Positions 25,521 through 36,883 of a stretch of DNA of 64,000 nt are shown here, piece after piece (the first letter of the stretch is position 1; each line of letters opens with the position of its first letter). This DNA comes from Viola odorata (Eukaryota > Streptophyta > Magnoliopsida > Malpighiales > Violaceae): contig OY829544.1 in assembly GCA_963691705.1 (NCBI GenBank), positions 2,115,501-2,179,500 on the forward strand, given 5' to 3'. The notes under the pieces were generated by a model. The model worked only from the letters and a program-made list of their open reading frames with translations, did not search any database and was not told the DNA's origin. The translations under genes were made by a program, and so were the position numbers.

Positions 25521-26242
25521 TTCCAAACTATGGAGGTCGCGGGAGGTAGCAAGCGAAGACGGGTTTTTTTTTTTTTTTGAAGCTGATGAAGAAGGAGATT
25601 ATCTTTTTTCCAGTTTTCCCCTTTCCTGCTCCTGCTGTTTGGGACGTGTTAGGCTGTCCCTTCTGCTTTTGCTTCTCTCTCTTGTTCGCTCTGGTTGAAT
25701 CGTGGGCTGGGTCTAAGAAATGAAAAAGAAAGGTGTTCTTGGGCTCTCTCGGGCCTTTTCCTTTAGCTATCATAGAGGAGTTATGGGCTCCGTCGACTCG
25801 GCCTAGTTACTTTTTCTTTTCTTTTAAAAAACAAAAAACAACTAGATGCTTGTGGTAATATAAAAGTTCAAATAATAAAATTCTCAAATTCCAGTTTGAC
25901 CATCATTTTTGTGTTTGATGGGAAGCAAATACAGTAAATGCTAAATGGAGTTATAAATTTTCATACTTTTATCATTATATATTACTCACGCTTACGAAAA
26001 TATAAATATAATATAATTAAAAAAATTAATGTGTAAGTAGCTCATTGGTTGTCTTGCTGATGGTAAGTATATTAATAGAGATTCTATTATGAAGAAAAAA
26101 AATAGCACACCAAATCCATAACTTCAACAAATTTTGGCAATGGTGTGACCGACTTACATGAAATACATCAATAAACAAGCAAATGGGCATCCAAATCCGG
26201 AAATTATACACATATACTAACAAGCTATTAAGAAGAACAAAT
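25521..26242. other. CLPP6 promoter region and intergenic DNA
   Basis: 25521-25800 is the probable CLPP6 leader and promoter, CT-rich on its coding strand. The rest is AT-rich, with the 3' flank of the first BURP gene. No other gene is seen. Confidence 0.4.
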
Positions 26243-27224
26243 TTATGCAGAAAAAGTCACCCAAACAATATTATCAAGAGAAAACACATGGCAAATAGGT
26301 GATAATGATCCAGGTTTGATCTTGAGCAACCGAAATGATGGATTATCAGGGTCCCATTTTGAAGTATCCATATGACACGCGCCGATAGCTTTCACCAAAT
26401 CTCCATTCTCTCCGCGCAGTAAGATCTCAAAAATCTTGTTCTGTCCCTCCGGCGAATGGCAATAGTACATCAGATAAGGGTATGGCATTGTGTGACATCC
26501 TAGCATCTTTTCTGCTAAAATCTCTCTTGGTTCTTCCAAAATTGTGTAATTCTGCAGAAGGGTAACTGGGTTGTTCAGATAATTTGTAGTTAAGGCCTTT
26601 AATTTGGTGTCAAATCCGAAGACGGATCGAGCAGAGTCGAGTCGAGCATGGATTCTAAGGATGTTGAGCAGAATTTGGTCTCTTCTTGCATCGGTTCAAG
26701 CTCACACTGTGTTAATGTGTATTCCATGGCGTTTGCTTGTGGAGAATTTTTGGGGAGGGAGAATAATTGGAGAAGGTAAGGGGGTTGAGTTGAAGAGAAA
26801 GGGATGGAATTGGATTCTTCTCTGGATAAGAGATGAGGAGAATTTGATGGGTCTTTTTGGGAGAAGTAGATTTGAATTGTTTTCCCAATTTCCAGATCGT
26901 TTATGGAGAAGAAGATTTTGACAGATGGGTCTTCCATGTCGTCCATTTTAGATGATGATGACGGATGATCATCTCCTTGTCTCAATCGGATTAGAGTCAT
27001 CTTCCTGGAAGTACTGCAAATGGCTAACTGCAACAAGAAATTTAGGAATTGTTGGACCCAAGTACTTCGATTTAAAAAACAAGAGAAGACGGGGGAATTG
27101 CATAGAAATGAAAATGGAAGCAGAAAGATTCCATCTTTGAGAAGAAAACAGAGCTTACCACTACAACAAGTAGAATTAACAAGGGAATTCTCCAGAAAGT
27201 AGAAGAAGAATAATAGATACCCAT
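26243..27224 (-). pseudogene. BURP-domain gene copy 1, frameshifted by a 5-bp duplication
   Basis: A USP/BNM2-like secreted BURP protein gene. Exon 1 (27224-27159) encodes a 22-residue signal peptide start, MGIYYSSSTFWRIPLLILL. Exon 2 (27027-26243) carries the linker FFSINDLEIGKTIQIYF, the CELEPMQEETKFC block and the four Cys-His pairs of the BURP domain (CHTMPYPYLMYYCH, CHMDTSKW, CHVF). The frame breaks within exon 2, where gtcga is present twice in a row (26636-26645). Downstream coding continues one frame over through the whole BURP domain. As read, translation stops soon after the break, before the BURP domain. It may be a young pseudogene or an assembly error, since the rest is well preserved. 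The same two-exon layout occurs in the copies at 30.9 and 44.6 kb. Confidence 0.8.
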
Positions 27225-28142
27225 CTTTGATTTCTGTTGAATCAACCTCAATTTATTTTATTTTTATTTTTAGACACTCAAATTCAACATTTCTATTTCA
27301 TGTGTCTATTTTCTTTATCTATCCCTATAATTTATAGCACTACCAATGATAAAAATGATGGGAGCATGTTTTGATAAAAAAAATATGGGAGCATGTTTTA
27401 AGAGCAACAATTATCATCATGTTGGTTACGTAGCTTTTTTCTCAGTATAGACAGAGATAGGATTTGAATTCACATTTCTACTAATACTTCGCCATAAGCT
27501 ACATGCTCATTAATTTAACTACTTACTTCTCTTAAGAGTTACTTTTAAACAAATTAACTTTAAACACTTACTTAAATACTGAAAAAATCTCATAAACTGC
27601 GGTATAGGACGAACAAAAGTAATTTGTATCAGCTAAATCACTCTTTGATTTAAATCTTTAAAGTTCGTGCTGAAGGCCATGTTTGGTTTGTATTGTATAT
27701 AATATATATCTTATACTGCTTGTATGAACTCATACCTTCCATTTATAAAACGTAAGAAATCGCATGGAGTCATGGATCTTATCTCTTGTATATACTGCAT
27801 ATCATCCTTCTAAACTGAAAAGGCTACTGTTGTATAATTAAAGAGATAATTCTCTCTGTTTTGCTAATTAAATCGATTGTTTTCAACTCAATTTTCTTTT
27901 TTATTGTAATAAATAACTGCAAAATGAATATAAAAATAACATATTTAAATTTAAGTAAAATTAGTTATAAACTTCTTATCAAAAAAAAAAATTCATCCAT
28001 TAGGTATTAGGTTGCTCATACTTTAGTCAGAGCAATATAAAATTAAATCAAAACCTCTGTACTTAGTGGGCAGATGGGTTGACTGACAATAACAACATTA
28101 GTTCAATAACACAGTAACACCTAAAAAATGGTCGTTTCGGTC
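27225..28142. other. Divergent intergenic region, BURP copy 1 (-) and DUF2775 gene (+)
   Basis: About 0.9 kb of AT-rich DNA serving as upstream sequence for both genes. No coding sequence is seen. Confidence 0.4.
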
Positions 28143-28149
28143 TATAAAA
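28143..28149 (+). promoter_or_regulatory. TATA box of the DUF2775 gene
   Basis: TATAAAA, 74 bp before the ATG of the organ-specific protein gene. Confidence 0.65.
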
Positions 28150-28223
28150 GTCAGAGGTTGGAACAGCCAAACTGTACATCTCTCTACAGCCCACAAGCTG
28201 TGCAACTGCTGGTAGCAAACGAC

Positions 28224-28611
28224 ATGAAGAAGTCTACTTTCTCATTCTTCTTTGTCCTCTTCTTTCTTGTTTATGTTTTAACATGATCGAACATAAGTTT
28301 CTGTTTATGTGCACTAATTGATTTGATTCGTGTTAGTAATACTAATAAACTTTATATTATATTTGGTATTTATATAGTTTGCGAGCTTGAATTATGCAAG
28401 AAAAGAGCCAGGAGAGACATATTGGAACAGCGTAATGAAGGGCCAACCACTTCCAGAAGCAATCAAACAGTTCTTTGTTCATCAAGATCCATCATCTGAT
28501 TTCCTTGCAGCATCTGGATTCAAGAAAATGGGTCCATTTGTTAAGGATTTTGATACCAGGCATAACGCCATCATTTATCATAGCCATGGTGGAATTCATA
28601 AAAAGAATTGA
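28224..28611 (+). CDS. Organ-specific (DUF2775) protein, about 94 aa, 2 exons
   Basis: A small secreted plant protein of unknown function, of the S2/P4 organ-specific family. Exon 1 (28224-28274) encodes MKKSTFSFFFVLFFLVY, a signal peptide. The donor may instead be at 28269, which would shorten it by two residues. Exon 2 (28378-28611) continues FASLNYARKEPGETYWNSVM, with the family's typical ARKEPG(E/D)YW and LPEAIK blocks, then a C-terminal RHNAIIYHSHGG. It has none of the EFEPEPN repeats seen in the gene at 51.8 kb. Plant proteins of this type are often strongly expressed in one organ; nothing here shows which. Confidence 0.85.
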
Positions 28612-29809
28612 TCTCGAGATATGATCAATTTCCAGCTTCCAATATCAATATTGGAGAATATATGAAAAGCTGAAGAATAGCATGTATGTGGGATATATAT
28701 TTGTAGAAATTAAACTAGTAATATGAAAATTGGGCTTTGCTTTTATAGAATCAAGCTATCATGCAGTGTGTAGAGTTGTTAGCTCTTTTAAGCCTACGTA
28801 TTATTGTTATGTTTCTGGAAAATTAAGTATTATGGAGATTTTATCGATTTATCTTCTTGTTTTCTATCCATCTTCCATTCATAATTTCAGCGTATTGGGT
28901 GTAAATGGTTTAGTCCATTCAATAAAACTTTACTGGTTCGATCATTTTATGTATACAGATTACAGAGTAGAATATAATTCTCAAATCGTCTACCAAAGTT
29001 AAATAGTATAATTCTTCAACGCAAGCATCTCTTTTAAGCTATAGAAGGACAATACTGAAAGAGTCGTATTCTTATAAAGCTCTACAATTTTCTGCCGCTG
29101 GAAGGGGTGACATTGAAGAGGATACTTGAAAAACAAAACAAGGGAAAAAAAGAAATAGAATAAAAACGTTTATTGCTACAATGTTCGGCTGTTCGCCTTC
29201 CAAATCACCATCTACTTCCCCTTCCCCATCTTTTTCAACTTGAAGCGCAATCGTACAGTACGACTACTCGTTGCTGCACTTTCAAGGCTCAAGATGGGCT
29301 GGGCCCAAAATGCAAGAAAACCGTGCTCCCTCCCTTCATCTTTAACCCGTACAGCTGCAAAATCTAAGCCGCGAGGCTTGTGTTATAAGATGGGCTTTAA
29401 GCTTCGGCTCGAATTTGGGCTATGGTTGGAGCAATTTTTTTCTAATTAAGTATGATTCCTAGTAAGTAGCTAATAATTAATCTATATTAGTGGCTAATTG
29501 GGGTTAAGTTTTAATTACCCAACACTCTCTTTTCCTCATCAAACATCTAAAATTCAATTAACTTTGAATCAATTTCTCCAAATCCAAATACAACTATTAA
29601 TGAAGGGTAAAAGTGAAATTGGAAAAAAAATTACATAGAGGAGCAAGAGTCTTTTTATTCAAAACACAAGAAAAACGTTACGCTTTTATATTTAGAATAG
29701 AGGGAATAAGTTTTTTACATCATGTAGGGTGTCCTTCGGAAAAGCATTCCTCCTTTCCTTTTTTCTTATTCATAACGTGTATAAACGCCAAATCAAGTGC
29801 ATACATGTA
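28612..29809. other. Intergenic region between convergent DUF2775 and BURP copy 2
   Basis: The 3' UTRs of both genes lie here. No gene is recognised in the open stretches at 28730-29449, which have no domain and overlap in different frames. Confidence 0.4.
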
Positions 29810-30897
29810 TCACTTTACTGGAAGGAACAACAAGTTATCTGCAGATAAGAAATGGCACACTTCTGCCCCAGGTTTGGTTCCAAGCAGCCCAAAGGCAACA
29901 TGCTTAGGACTCCACTCTGATGTATTCTCATGGCACACACCAACGGATTCTGTCCTGTCTCCATTATCACCGATCAACGAAACCTTAAACGGTCTGCCCT
30001 CATCTGGCCTATGGCAGTAAAAAACCACATATGGGTATGACAAGGCATGACAAGCCACCATTTCTTGATTCACCACGACAAATTCAGGATTTTCTTGAAT
30101 TGTATAGTTTTGGAAACCAACTTTTTCTTTGGTGAGGTGATTGGTCGCCAAGATCTTGAATTTAGGACCAAGAATTTCTTTCACAAAATCATACATGGAT
30201 TCCAAGGAAGTGACACAAACTTTGATCTCTCCTTTGATCGTTTTTGCGTCGCAAATGTGTAGTGTTTGCTCCATGGATTTAGCTTGAGGTGATCCTTCAG
30301 GAACTGACAAGAGTTTAAGGATTTTTGGGAATTCTTGGTATGAAAATGGGATGGAATCAGCTTCTTTTTTGGTTAATAAATGAGGAGAATTAGGATCAGT
30401 ACTTGGATTATCAAATCTAATCTTTTGAAAATAGATTGGCAATCTTTTTCCTAGTTTTAGATCTTTTCTATCAACGAATTCTCTGAGTGTTGGGTCTGTG
30501 TAGCGATCATGATCATCTACTTTGTCGCTAAGATCGTTTAATTCAACCTGCAGCCAAGCACAATTATGGTTATCTCCTTCTTCGAATATGCTCTGCAGCC
30601 AGAAATGATTGTGGATATTTCCATCTCCAATGCTTATCAGCTGATCTTGATCCAAATGCATCCCACCTCCATGAACTTCTCTCGCTCCATTTCCTAATTC
30701 AGCTCTCTGCGCGTAAAATGAAGTAATTGTTGTTATATCAATTAGTAAAAGCGTTAATATTAAAGGTAAGTATCTCTAACATTATTCTAATTGGAATGCA
30801 CACTTCAAAAAGACAAAAGGAAGAAAAAAGAGGTTTGTTATACCATGAGAAGGAGGAGGTGAAGAGACATGATCAAAGATGTAAATTCTTTCCTCAT
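29810..30897 (-). CDS. BURP-domain protein copy 2, 316 aa, 2 exons
   Basis: A secreted or cell-wall BURP protein (USP/BNM2-like), role unknown. Exon 1 (30897-30844) encodes an 18-residue signal peptide start, MRKEFTSLIMSLHLLLLM. Exon 2 (30706-29810) begins RAELGNGAREVHGGG, has the linker block around LKLGKRLPIYFQKI, and ends in an intact BURP domain. That domain has Cys-His pairs spaced CH-x10-CH-x25-CH-x24-CH (CHALSYPYVVFYCH, VCHENTSEW, VCHFLS). The intron position and phase match the other two copies, so they share an ancestor. A TATA box lies about 70 bp upstream of the ATG. Confidence 0.9.
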
Positions 30898-30965
30898 CTT
30901 TTCTTGTAGTTGTAGAGATGAATTTATTGATAAGTGAAGCACAGGGTTTAGAGAAAGTGGAATGA

Positions 30966-30974
30966 ATATATATA
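30966..30974 (-). promoter_or_regulatory. TATA box of BURP copy 2
   Basis: TATATATAT on the minus strand, about 70 bp before the ATG at 30897. Confidence 0.55.
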
Positions 30975-30996
30975 GACATTTACGTACCAAAGGAAA

Positions 30997-31405
30997 TTAG
31001 AATTAGAATGGGAAGTAGAGTAGAGAGTCAATATCAATAATACAACATTTATGTGTTGAATAATTGTATAGCCGCCGTGAAATTATGTGAATTTGTCTTA
31101 TTGAATAATAATGATTCATGTGATTCTATGAGTGAGCATTCAGAACTTCAAATCGGATCGGATTGAATTTTGATAGGAAAATTAGAATAGACAATTATAA
31201 TTAATAATACAACAATTATATATTTAATAATAAATCGGGTAAATTTAATTTATAGAATAATGACTCGCATGGCTCTATGGGTGAGCATTCAGATTAGATT
31301 TCTATGAAGAATTAGAATAGAAACTAAAGTAGAAAGTTATGATCAATAATGCAACATTTATGTGTTCAATAAATGTGAATTTGACTTATCGAATAAATGT
31401 AGTTG
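30997..31405. repeat. Three diverged tandem units upstream of BURP copy 2
   Basis: Each unit starts with gaattagaat or aattagaata and continues through caataatacaaca(a/t)tta and gagcattcag. They start near 31000, 31178 and 31308, about 130-180 bp each. They lie just upstream of the BURP promoter. Confidence 0.6.
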
Positions 31406-31467
31406 AAAGGCCCATTAATCTTTTGTCGTGTTAAAATAATTAAAGAGATTAAAAAAAAACGACCTAA

Positions 31468-31476
31468 ATTAAAGAG
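31468..31476. repeat. Left 9-bp target-site duplication of the Pack-MULE
   Basis: ATTAAAGAG, identical to 33751-33759. Confidence 0.92.
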
Positions 31477-33750
31477 GGGATTGCGCACCACGGGGTCCCT
31501 CCACTTATTATTTTCATTTTAGTCAGTCCCTAACGTTTGTTTTTGGTCGATTTGGTCCCACACGTTACCTCCGTTAGACCCGGGAAGTCCCTCCTCCCCA
31601 AACGGTGACAAACGACGTTAGTTTCTATTATTTTATTATTAAAACTAGTAAAGTGGTCAGTTAGCGGGCCCACCGACTGAAAAGTTGTCTGATTTCAACT
31701 TTTCCCTCCTAATTTTTTCCGTATCTTCTACTTCCTTCTACTTGTATTGATACACAAATAATATTTTAATAATTAGTATTTATTAATTAGAATTAAAATT
31801 AAAATTTTAATAATTAATTAAAATAAATAATTTTAATTCGAATTAAAATTAATATTTTATTTACTAATTAAAATAAATATTAATTTAATTATTTAAAATA
31901 ATTACCGGTATTTATTAATTTGAACTATAATAATCCCCAATTTTGTTTTCTACTTTTAATTAAAATAAATATTAATTCTAATTCTAATTAATAAATACTG
32001 GAATTTATTTTAATTAATTAATAAAATGTTAAACCCGTGGTGCGCAATCCCTCTTCTGACCTTCAACACCTCATTTTTATATTCCAGATTTTGCAGTACT
32101 GCTAATTATCAATTTATCTAATTAAACACCTCTCTGCTTTTTAATTTGTACATACAACACCTCCTCCATTTCTCTTTATCAAATCCAGTGACCACTACGC
32201 CTCCCCTCACCCCCAATTCAACGACGACCCCAACAACCTCATCTCCCAAACCTTATTTCACCACCCAAACCCAAACCCTCACCACCAAGTCAACTCTTAC
32301 TTTGACCCACGCGCCTACGCCACCTCCTACGCTAACAACCCTTCCGTCCTCTCCCTAGACGCCGTCCCTTCCGTCGCTTCCTCTTACTGCCTGGTCCCCA
32401 AAACCGAGGATGTCACCACAAGATCACACTCCGATTTCACCTCCAGGATTGGGCTTAATGTAGGGCTCTGGGGGAGGACTTATTTCTCGTCTGCGGAGGA
32501 TGATTTCGTCAATCGCCTTTACCGCCGGTCCAAAGCCTCCACCGTCATCGCCGCCGGCTTGACTCAGCGTTTCTGCCAGCAGTGCAGCAGGTGGGTGTGT
32601 GGTTGTGGTTGTGGTTGTCTTTTTTGGTGGCGCCCAAGTCGAGATCCGAATCTTAGGAATAAAGGGTTGGATTTTTTGAGTTTTGTAGATCTATGTTTTT
32701 GATCTGATTTTAAGATTCGTATTTAAGTCATTTTGTGGTTGTTTTGAGTCACCGATGGTGTATTCATTTTTTTGCTCATGTTTACCTAGTTTTCGGAGTT
32801 TGGTTCGACTGTTGTTGGTGTCCAGTCGGAGTTTGGTTTGATTGTTGTTGATTTCTGGGTTTGTTCGGTCAGATTTTTGGGTGTATTTTGGTTGGTTTTC
32901 GGGTCTGATTGGGGCTGTTTTGGCCGGATTTTTTGGACTGTTTTTGGCCGAGATTTTGTGATGGTTTTGGGTGGCCGGAGTTGTTGGCCGGCGCCTGCCG
33001 CTTGAGGAAGAAGATGAAGTTTTGGGGCTCCTACTTGAGGAAGAAGATAAAGAATAATTGTTTCTTGAGTTTAATTAAAAAGAAAAAACAAAAAGGAAAT
33101 AAAGAATTAATTTTGTGTTCTTAAAAAAGAATGAAAGATTAATTTGAATTTTTTTAATTAATTTCGGTGATGATTATGAGGATATTTGAATTTTTTTCAT
33201 TAATTTTGGTAATGATTAAAGAAAGAAAAAAAAGGAAAAAGAGAAATAGAAAAGAAAAAGAAATAAAAGAAGGAAAGTGCAGATGACAGGAATAAAATTT
33301 CATTAATTAGTACTAATATTTTAATAATTAGTATTTATTAATAAATAAAATATTAATTTTAATTCGAATTAAAATTATTTATTTTAATTAATTATTAAAA
33401 TTTTAATTTTAATTAATTATTAAAATTTTAATTTTAATTCTAATTAATAAATACTAATTATTAAAATATTATTTGTGTATCAATACAAGAGGAAGTAGAA
33501 GATACGGAAAAAATTGGGAGGGAAAAGTTGAAATCAGACAACTTTTCAGTCGGTGGGCCCCGCTAACTGACCACTTTATCAGTTTTAATAATAAAATAAT
33601 AGAAACTAACGTCGTTTGTCACCGTTTGGGAAGGAGAGACTTCACGGGTCTAACGGAAGTAACGTGTGGGACCAAATCGACCAAAAACAAACGTTAGGGA
33701 CTGAATAAAATGAAAATAATAAGTGGAGGGACCCCGTGGTGCGCAATCCC
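31477..33750. mobile_element. Pack-MULE (Mutator-like element carrying a host gene fragment), 2274 bp
   Basis: Long terminal inverted repeats of about 390-410 bp (31477 to about 31865 and about 33340 to 33750) begin GGGATTGCGC and end GCGCAATCCC. The 9-bp flanks ATTAAAGAG at 31468-31476 and 33751-33759 are identical, the hallmark target duplication of Mutator-like elements. There is no transposase gene, so it would move only with a transposase supplied elsewhere. The interior holds an SPL8-like exon fragment. The perfect flanks and highly similar arms suggest a fairly recent insertion. Confidence 0.93.
32145..32590 (+). pseudogene. Captured SPL8-like (SBP-box transcription factor) exon fragment
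   Basis: The plus-strand frame starting at 32145 has no stop and no ATG at its head. It reads an SPL8-type N-terminus (HHQVNSYFDPRAYATSYANN, YCLVPKTED, SRIGLNVG, GRTYFSSAEDDFVNRLYRRS) and then jumps straight to KASTVIAAGLTQRFCQQCSR. That is the second zinc-finger part of the SBP domain. About 40-50 residues of the SBP domain, including the first zinc finger, are missing in frame. The fragment ends at CAGCAG|GTGGGT, the position of the intron conserved in SBP-box genes, so the donor site was captured too. No native start or nuclear-localisation part remains. It cannot make a normal SPL8 but could be transcribed or fused. Confidence 0.88.
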
Positions 33751-33759
33751 ATTAAAGAG
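33751..33759. repeat. Right 9-bp target-site duplication of the Pack-MULE
   Basis: ATTAAAGAG, identical to 31468-31476. Confidence 0.92.
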
Positions 33760-33761
33760 GA

Positions 33762-33895
33762 CGTGTGCAGTGCGGAGAGGAGTGAGATATCGGTGGGACG
33801 TGGTGTTTTTCTAGCCATTGAATTTACTGCAATTGAGTTGTCACCCGTTAAAGATAGACACTCAAACTTGAGGGATCCACACCTATTATTTTAAT
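33762..33895 (+). repeat. Segment repeated in inverted orientation at 36905-37050
   Basis: From gacgtgtgcagtgcggag through gagggatccacacctattat, the sequence is the reverse complement of the left part of the hAT-like element at 36884-38026. It is probably a fragment of a second copy of that element. The Pack-MULE lies immediately to its left. Confidence 0.75.
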
Positions 33896-34009
33896 TTGTG
33901 TTACTCTTAATTTCAGATTTGAGTTCTCTTACTTCGATTATTTTCTTTATTTGTCATTTTTTTCATTTTTTATAATAATTAATACAATCATTAGAGTATA
34001 ATTATTGTA

Positions 34010-35046
34010 CTCCTTCCGTTTTTATATAACTGTCTTTTTTTAAGTTTTCACAATAACTAAGGAAATTATTAGATAATAATTATTTATAATTTTTAACTAA
34101 AGTACACTTATTAATTATGAACTCATCTTCTTTATTATAAAATTATTTAGGATTGATTTTATCATTAATTACGAAAATGACGTTGAAAATATAAAAAATT
34201 ATCTTTAAAATTGAAAAACGACAATTATTTTTCAAATTATATCTAAAAATTATCTTTAAAATCCAAAAGTCACAATTAAAATCCAAAATTATCTTTAAAA
34301 AATTATCTTGGAAAGACGACATGATACGATCATGCCTATGTTCCGAACCATATGCGCGGCCAAAACTTTACCAACACCGTACGACAAACATTCCGACCCT
34401 TCCTTGCGTCACTATGCCATTCCAATGGGCCTAGAAGCCCATCTCAAGAGGAAGGACGTTCATCAATGAGAAGGAAGGAGAAGCAAGAGCACATTATGGG
34501 CATTATGGTCTCAAATGGCCTAATAAGTATGTAATAACTATAAGTAGTTCAATTCTTGCATACTTTCATTTTAGCTTTGATGATGAATATTGATTGAGAG
34601 CTTAATCTTCTTTATTTATTCGAGTTCAATTTTAGTGTTTGCCTTGGTTTGGAAAATCGTGGCTTAAGTCAATCGAAAATAATAAATTTTCAACTTTGTG
34701 TAATTCGTTGTTACTTTATATTTGTGAGCAATTGAATGTATAATTGAGTGTTCATCTTTGGACGGTTTGTGTTTATTGAATGGGAGAGTATTCTACTCGT
34801 GCATTCAAGTGTTCAATCGACCATTGTTCAAGCAATCATCTCTAATCTCCATCTGCATTCATCCGAGAATTATCTTTGTATTTCTTGTATCATTTCCATT
34901 GCGTGTCTCCATCTTTCCTACTGTTTCCTTGTTGATTTGTGTCATAAACTCATAGAGCTAGATCCTTCCTTTATACTTAGTATACATTCGACATAAGTAA
35001 AAGGAAGCTGGATCGTATCACGACAATTATATAAAAATGGAGGGAG
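34010..35046. mobile_element. Stowaway-type MITE interrupted by a solo LTR
   Basis: The left end, TA-CTCCTTCCGTTTTTATATAA, and the right end, TTATATAAAAATGGAGGGAG-TA, are inverted repeats. The MITE proper is about 340 bp; 699 bp of LTR (34322-35020) sits inside, near its right end. Confidence 0.85.
34322..35020. mobile_element. Solo LTR of 699 bp nested in a MITE
   Basis: The ends TGATACGATC and GATCGTATCA are perfect 10-bp inverted repeats with TG...CA. The identical 5-bp flank CGACA lies at 34317-34321 and 35021-35025. A TATA-like ctataagta at about 34539 fits an LTR promoter. No internal retroelement genes are present, so it is the product of LTR-LTR recombination. The family is not identified. 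Confidence 0.88.
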
Positions 35047-36883
35047 TATAATTTTTTACTAAACTACTTTTATTAATTATGAACCATTACTTTTTAATTT
35101 TCCTCAAAAAAAAGTTGTTAATTTAAAATTATTTAGTGTTAATTTTGTCATTGAATAAAAAAGTGACATTGAAAATAAAAAAAGTGATCTTGAAAACTGA
35201 AAAAAGACAAGTAAATAAAGACAACAATTTCTTTAAAAAAAAAAACAATTAAAAAGTAACAAGGGACATAATGTTAATTATCTTGAAAAAATACGCCGTC
35301 CTAAGACCGGTCAAACTAAGGGTCAGATTAGTTGAAAATTTGACTTAAATAATCCAGCAACTCTCCATATAAGATTAAATTTGCTTCTTCTTTTTATATT
35401 TGAGGTGAAATTCGATTTCTTACAAACGACACTACCTTGCAGCAGGGACGAAAGCCACATTTTTGGTCCAGTGGGTCATTATTACGTGAAAAAAGTAATT
35501 TGTATATTTAAACTTTAATTAGTGTAATAAAGAAAATAAAAATATCTATATAAAGTATAAACACTAAAAGTAATATTATCTTATATATTTTAAAATTTTT
35601 ATTGATTAATTTCATCCATACTTTGTTGTGATCTATTAGTTATCGGAGATGATAAAAGTACCGATAAGAGTTTTGAGTTGAATTTTCCGTTAAGCTATTG
35701 AGGAAAAAAAACACTAGCCCAAAAACTAACTACTCCCAGCCCATCTAGCCCGCACACGAGCTTCTCAGTAGACATTCTCATAACAAGCCCAATAACTAAT
35801 AGCTACGCCCAGCCCATAGGTTGTGGGCTTTTCTTGACTTTTGTTGTCTTTAGCCCTTTTTATTTTTATTTTTATATGAAGAAAGATTAATTTCATTTAA
35901 ATATCTTACGCGAAAGGAATAAAAAAATCATTCAGACGTTCACGTCACTTTTCCTGTGTTCTTACTATGTTACGCTCCAATTCCAAACGTGAATGTAGTT
36001 TTCTTTTTCTTTTCCAGAGCTTTTTTTGTTGAAAAAAAGTTAAAAATAAGAAGGGCTAAAAGACAACCAAATTGACCATAGTTACTTCCTGATATATAAA
36101 ATTTGGAGTTTGGATATTGACACCGATATAGATACCGAACACCGACATTGACACCAACATTGTGATAAAAAGAAAAAATTTATCAAACACTGACACGGTA
36201 TATATATACCAACTCTTATATATCATTCACAATAATAATGAAAAAGTGTGTTTCAATTAAATTTAGACTTATAAATGCTTTTAGCAATTATAATTTACGT
36301 TAAATATGGTTATTTTATTAGTGATAAAAATATATGTAAAATTTCAGTTACAAATTCAATATCTCCCTTGTCAAAAAGTAAAAAATACCAAATATAGAGT
36401 TTAAATTTGTGATTTTACTTGCAAAACCACTTGATTGTTGTTTATTTTTTTCTTTTTCTTACAGGCAAGTAGCCCAAGTGGCAAGAACTAGCTTCCCAGT
36501 AAACATTCTCGTAACAAACCCAATAACTAATAATTACGCCTAAAATGAGTTGTGGGCTTTGTCTGTAATATACGATTTCTTTTGTTGGTGGTCTATATGT
36601 GGGCTTTCTATATTCAGAGGGTTTTTTATTTTTTTACTTTTTCACCCAATCTCATTAAAACACGCGGATCAGGGATAAAATGGTCAAATTTGCTAAGCTG
36701 ATAATAATTGAGAAAAAATTGAATTATTCAACTTGAAAAGACAAAATTGTGTTAAGAGTGTATATATATATATATAAAATAAAAAAATTAATTATATTAT
36801 AATTTTTTATTATAATTTTACCTATATTTTATATCGTCTGATAGAGCTTTTGATGATCTTTAAAGCAAGAATGATGTGGGTGG
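35047..36883. other. AT-rich intergenic DNA with a 75-bp direct repeat
   Basis: No gene is seen. A segment around acattctc(a/g)taaca and cccaataactaata occurs at about 35757-35832 and again at about 36486-36560, both ending gttgtgggctttt or similar. Confidence 0.5.
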
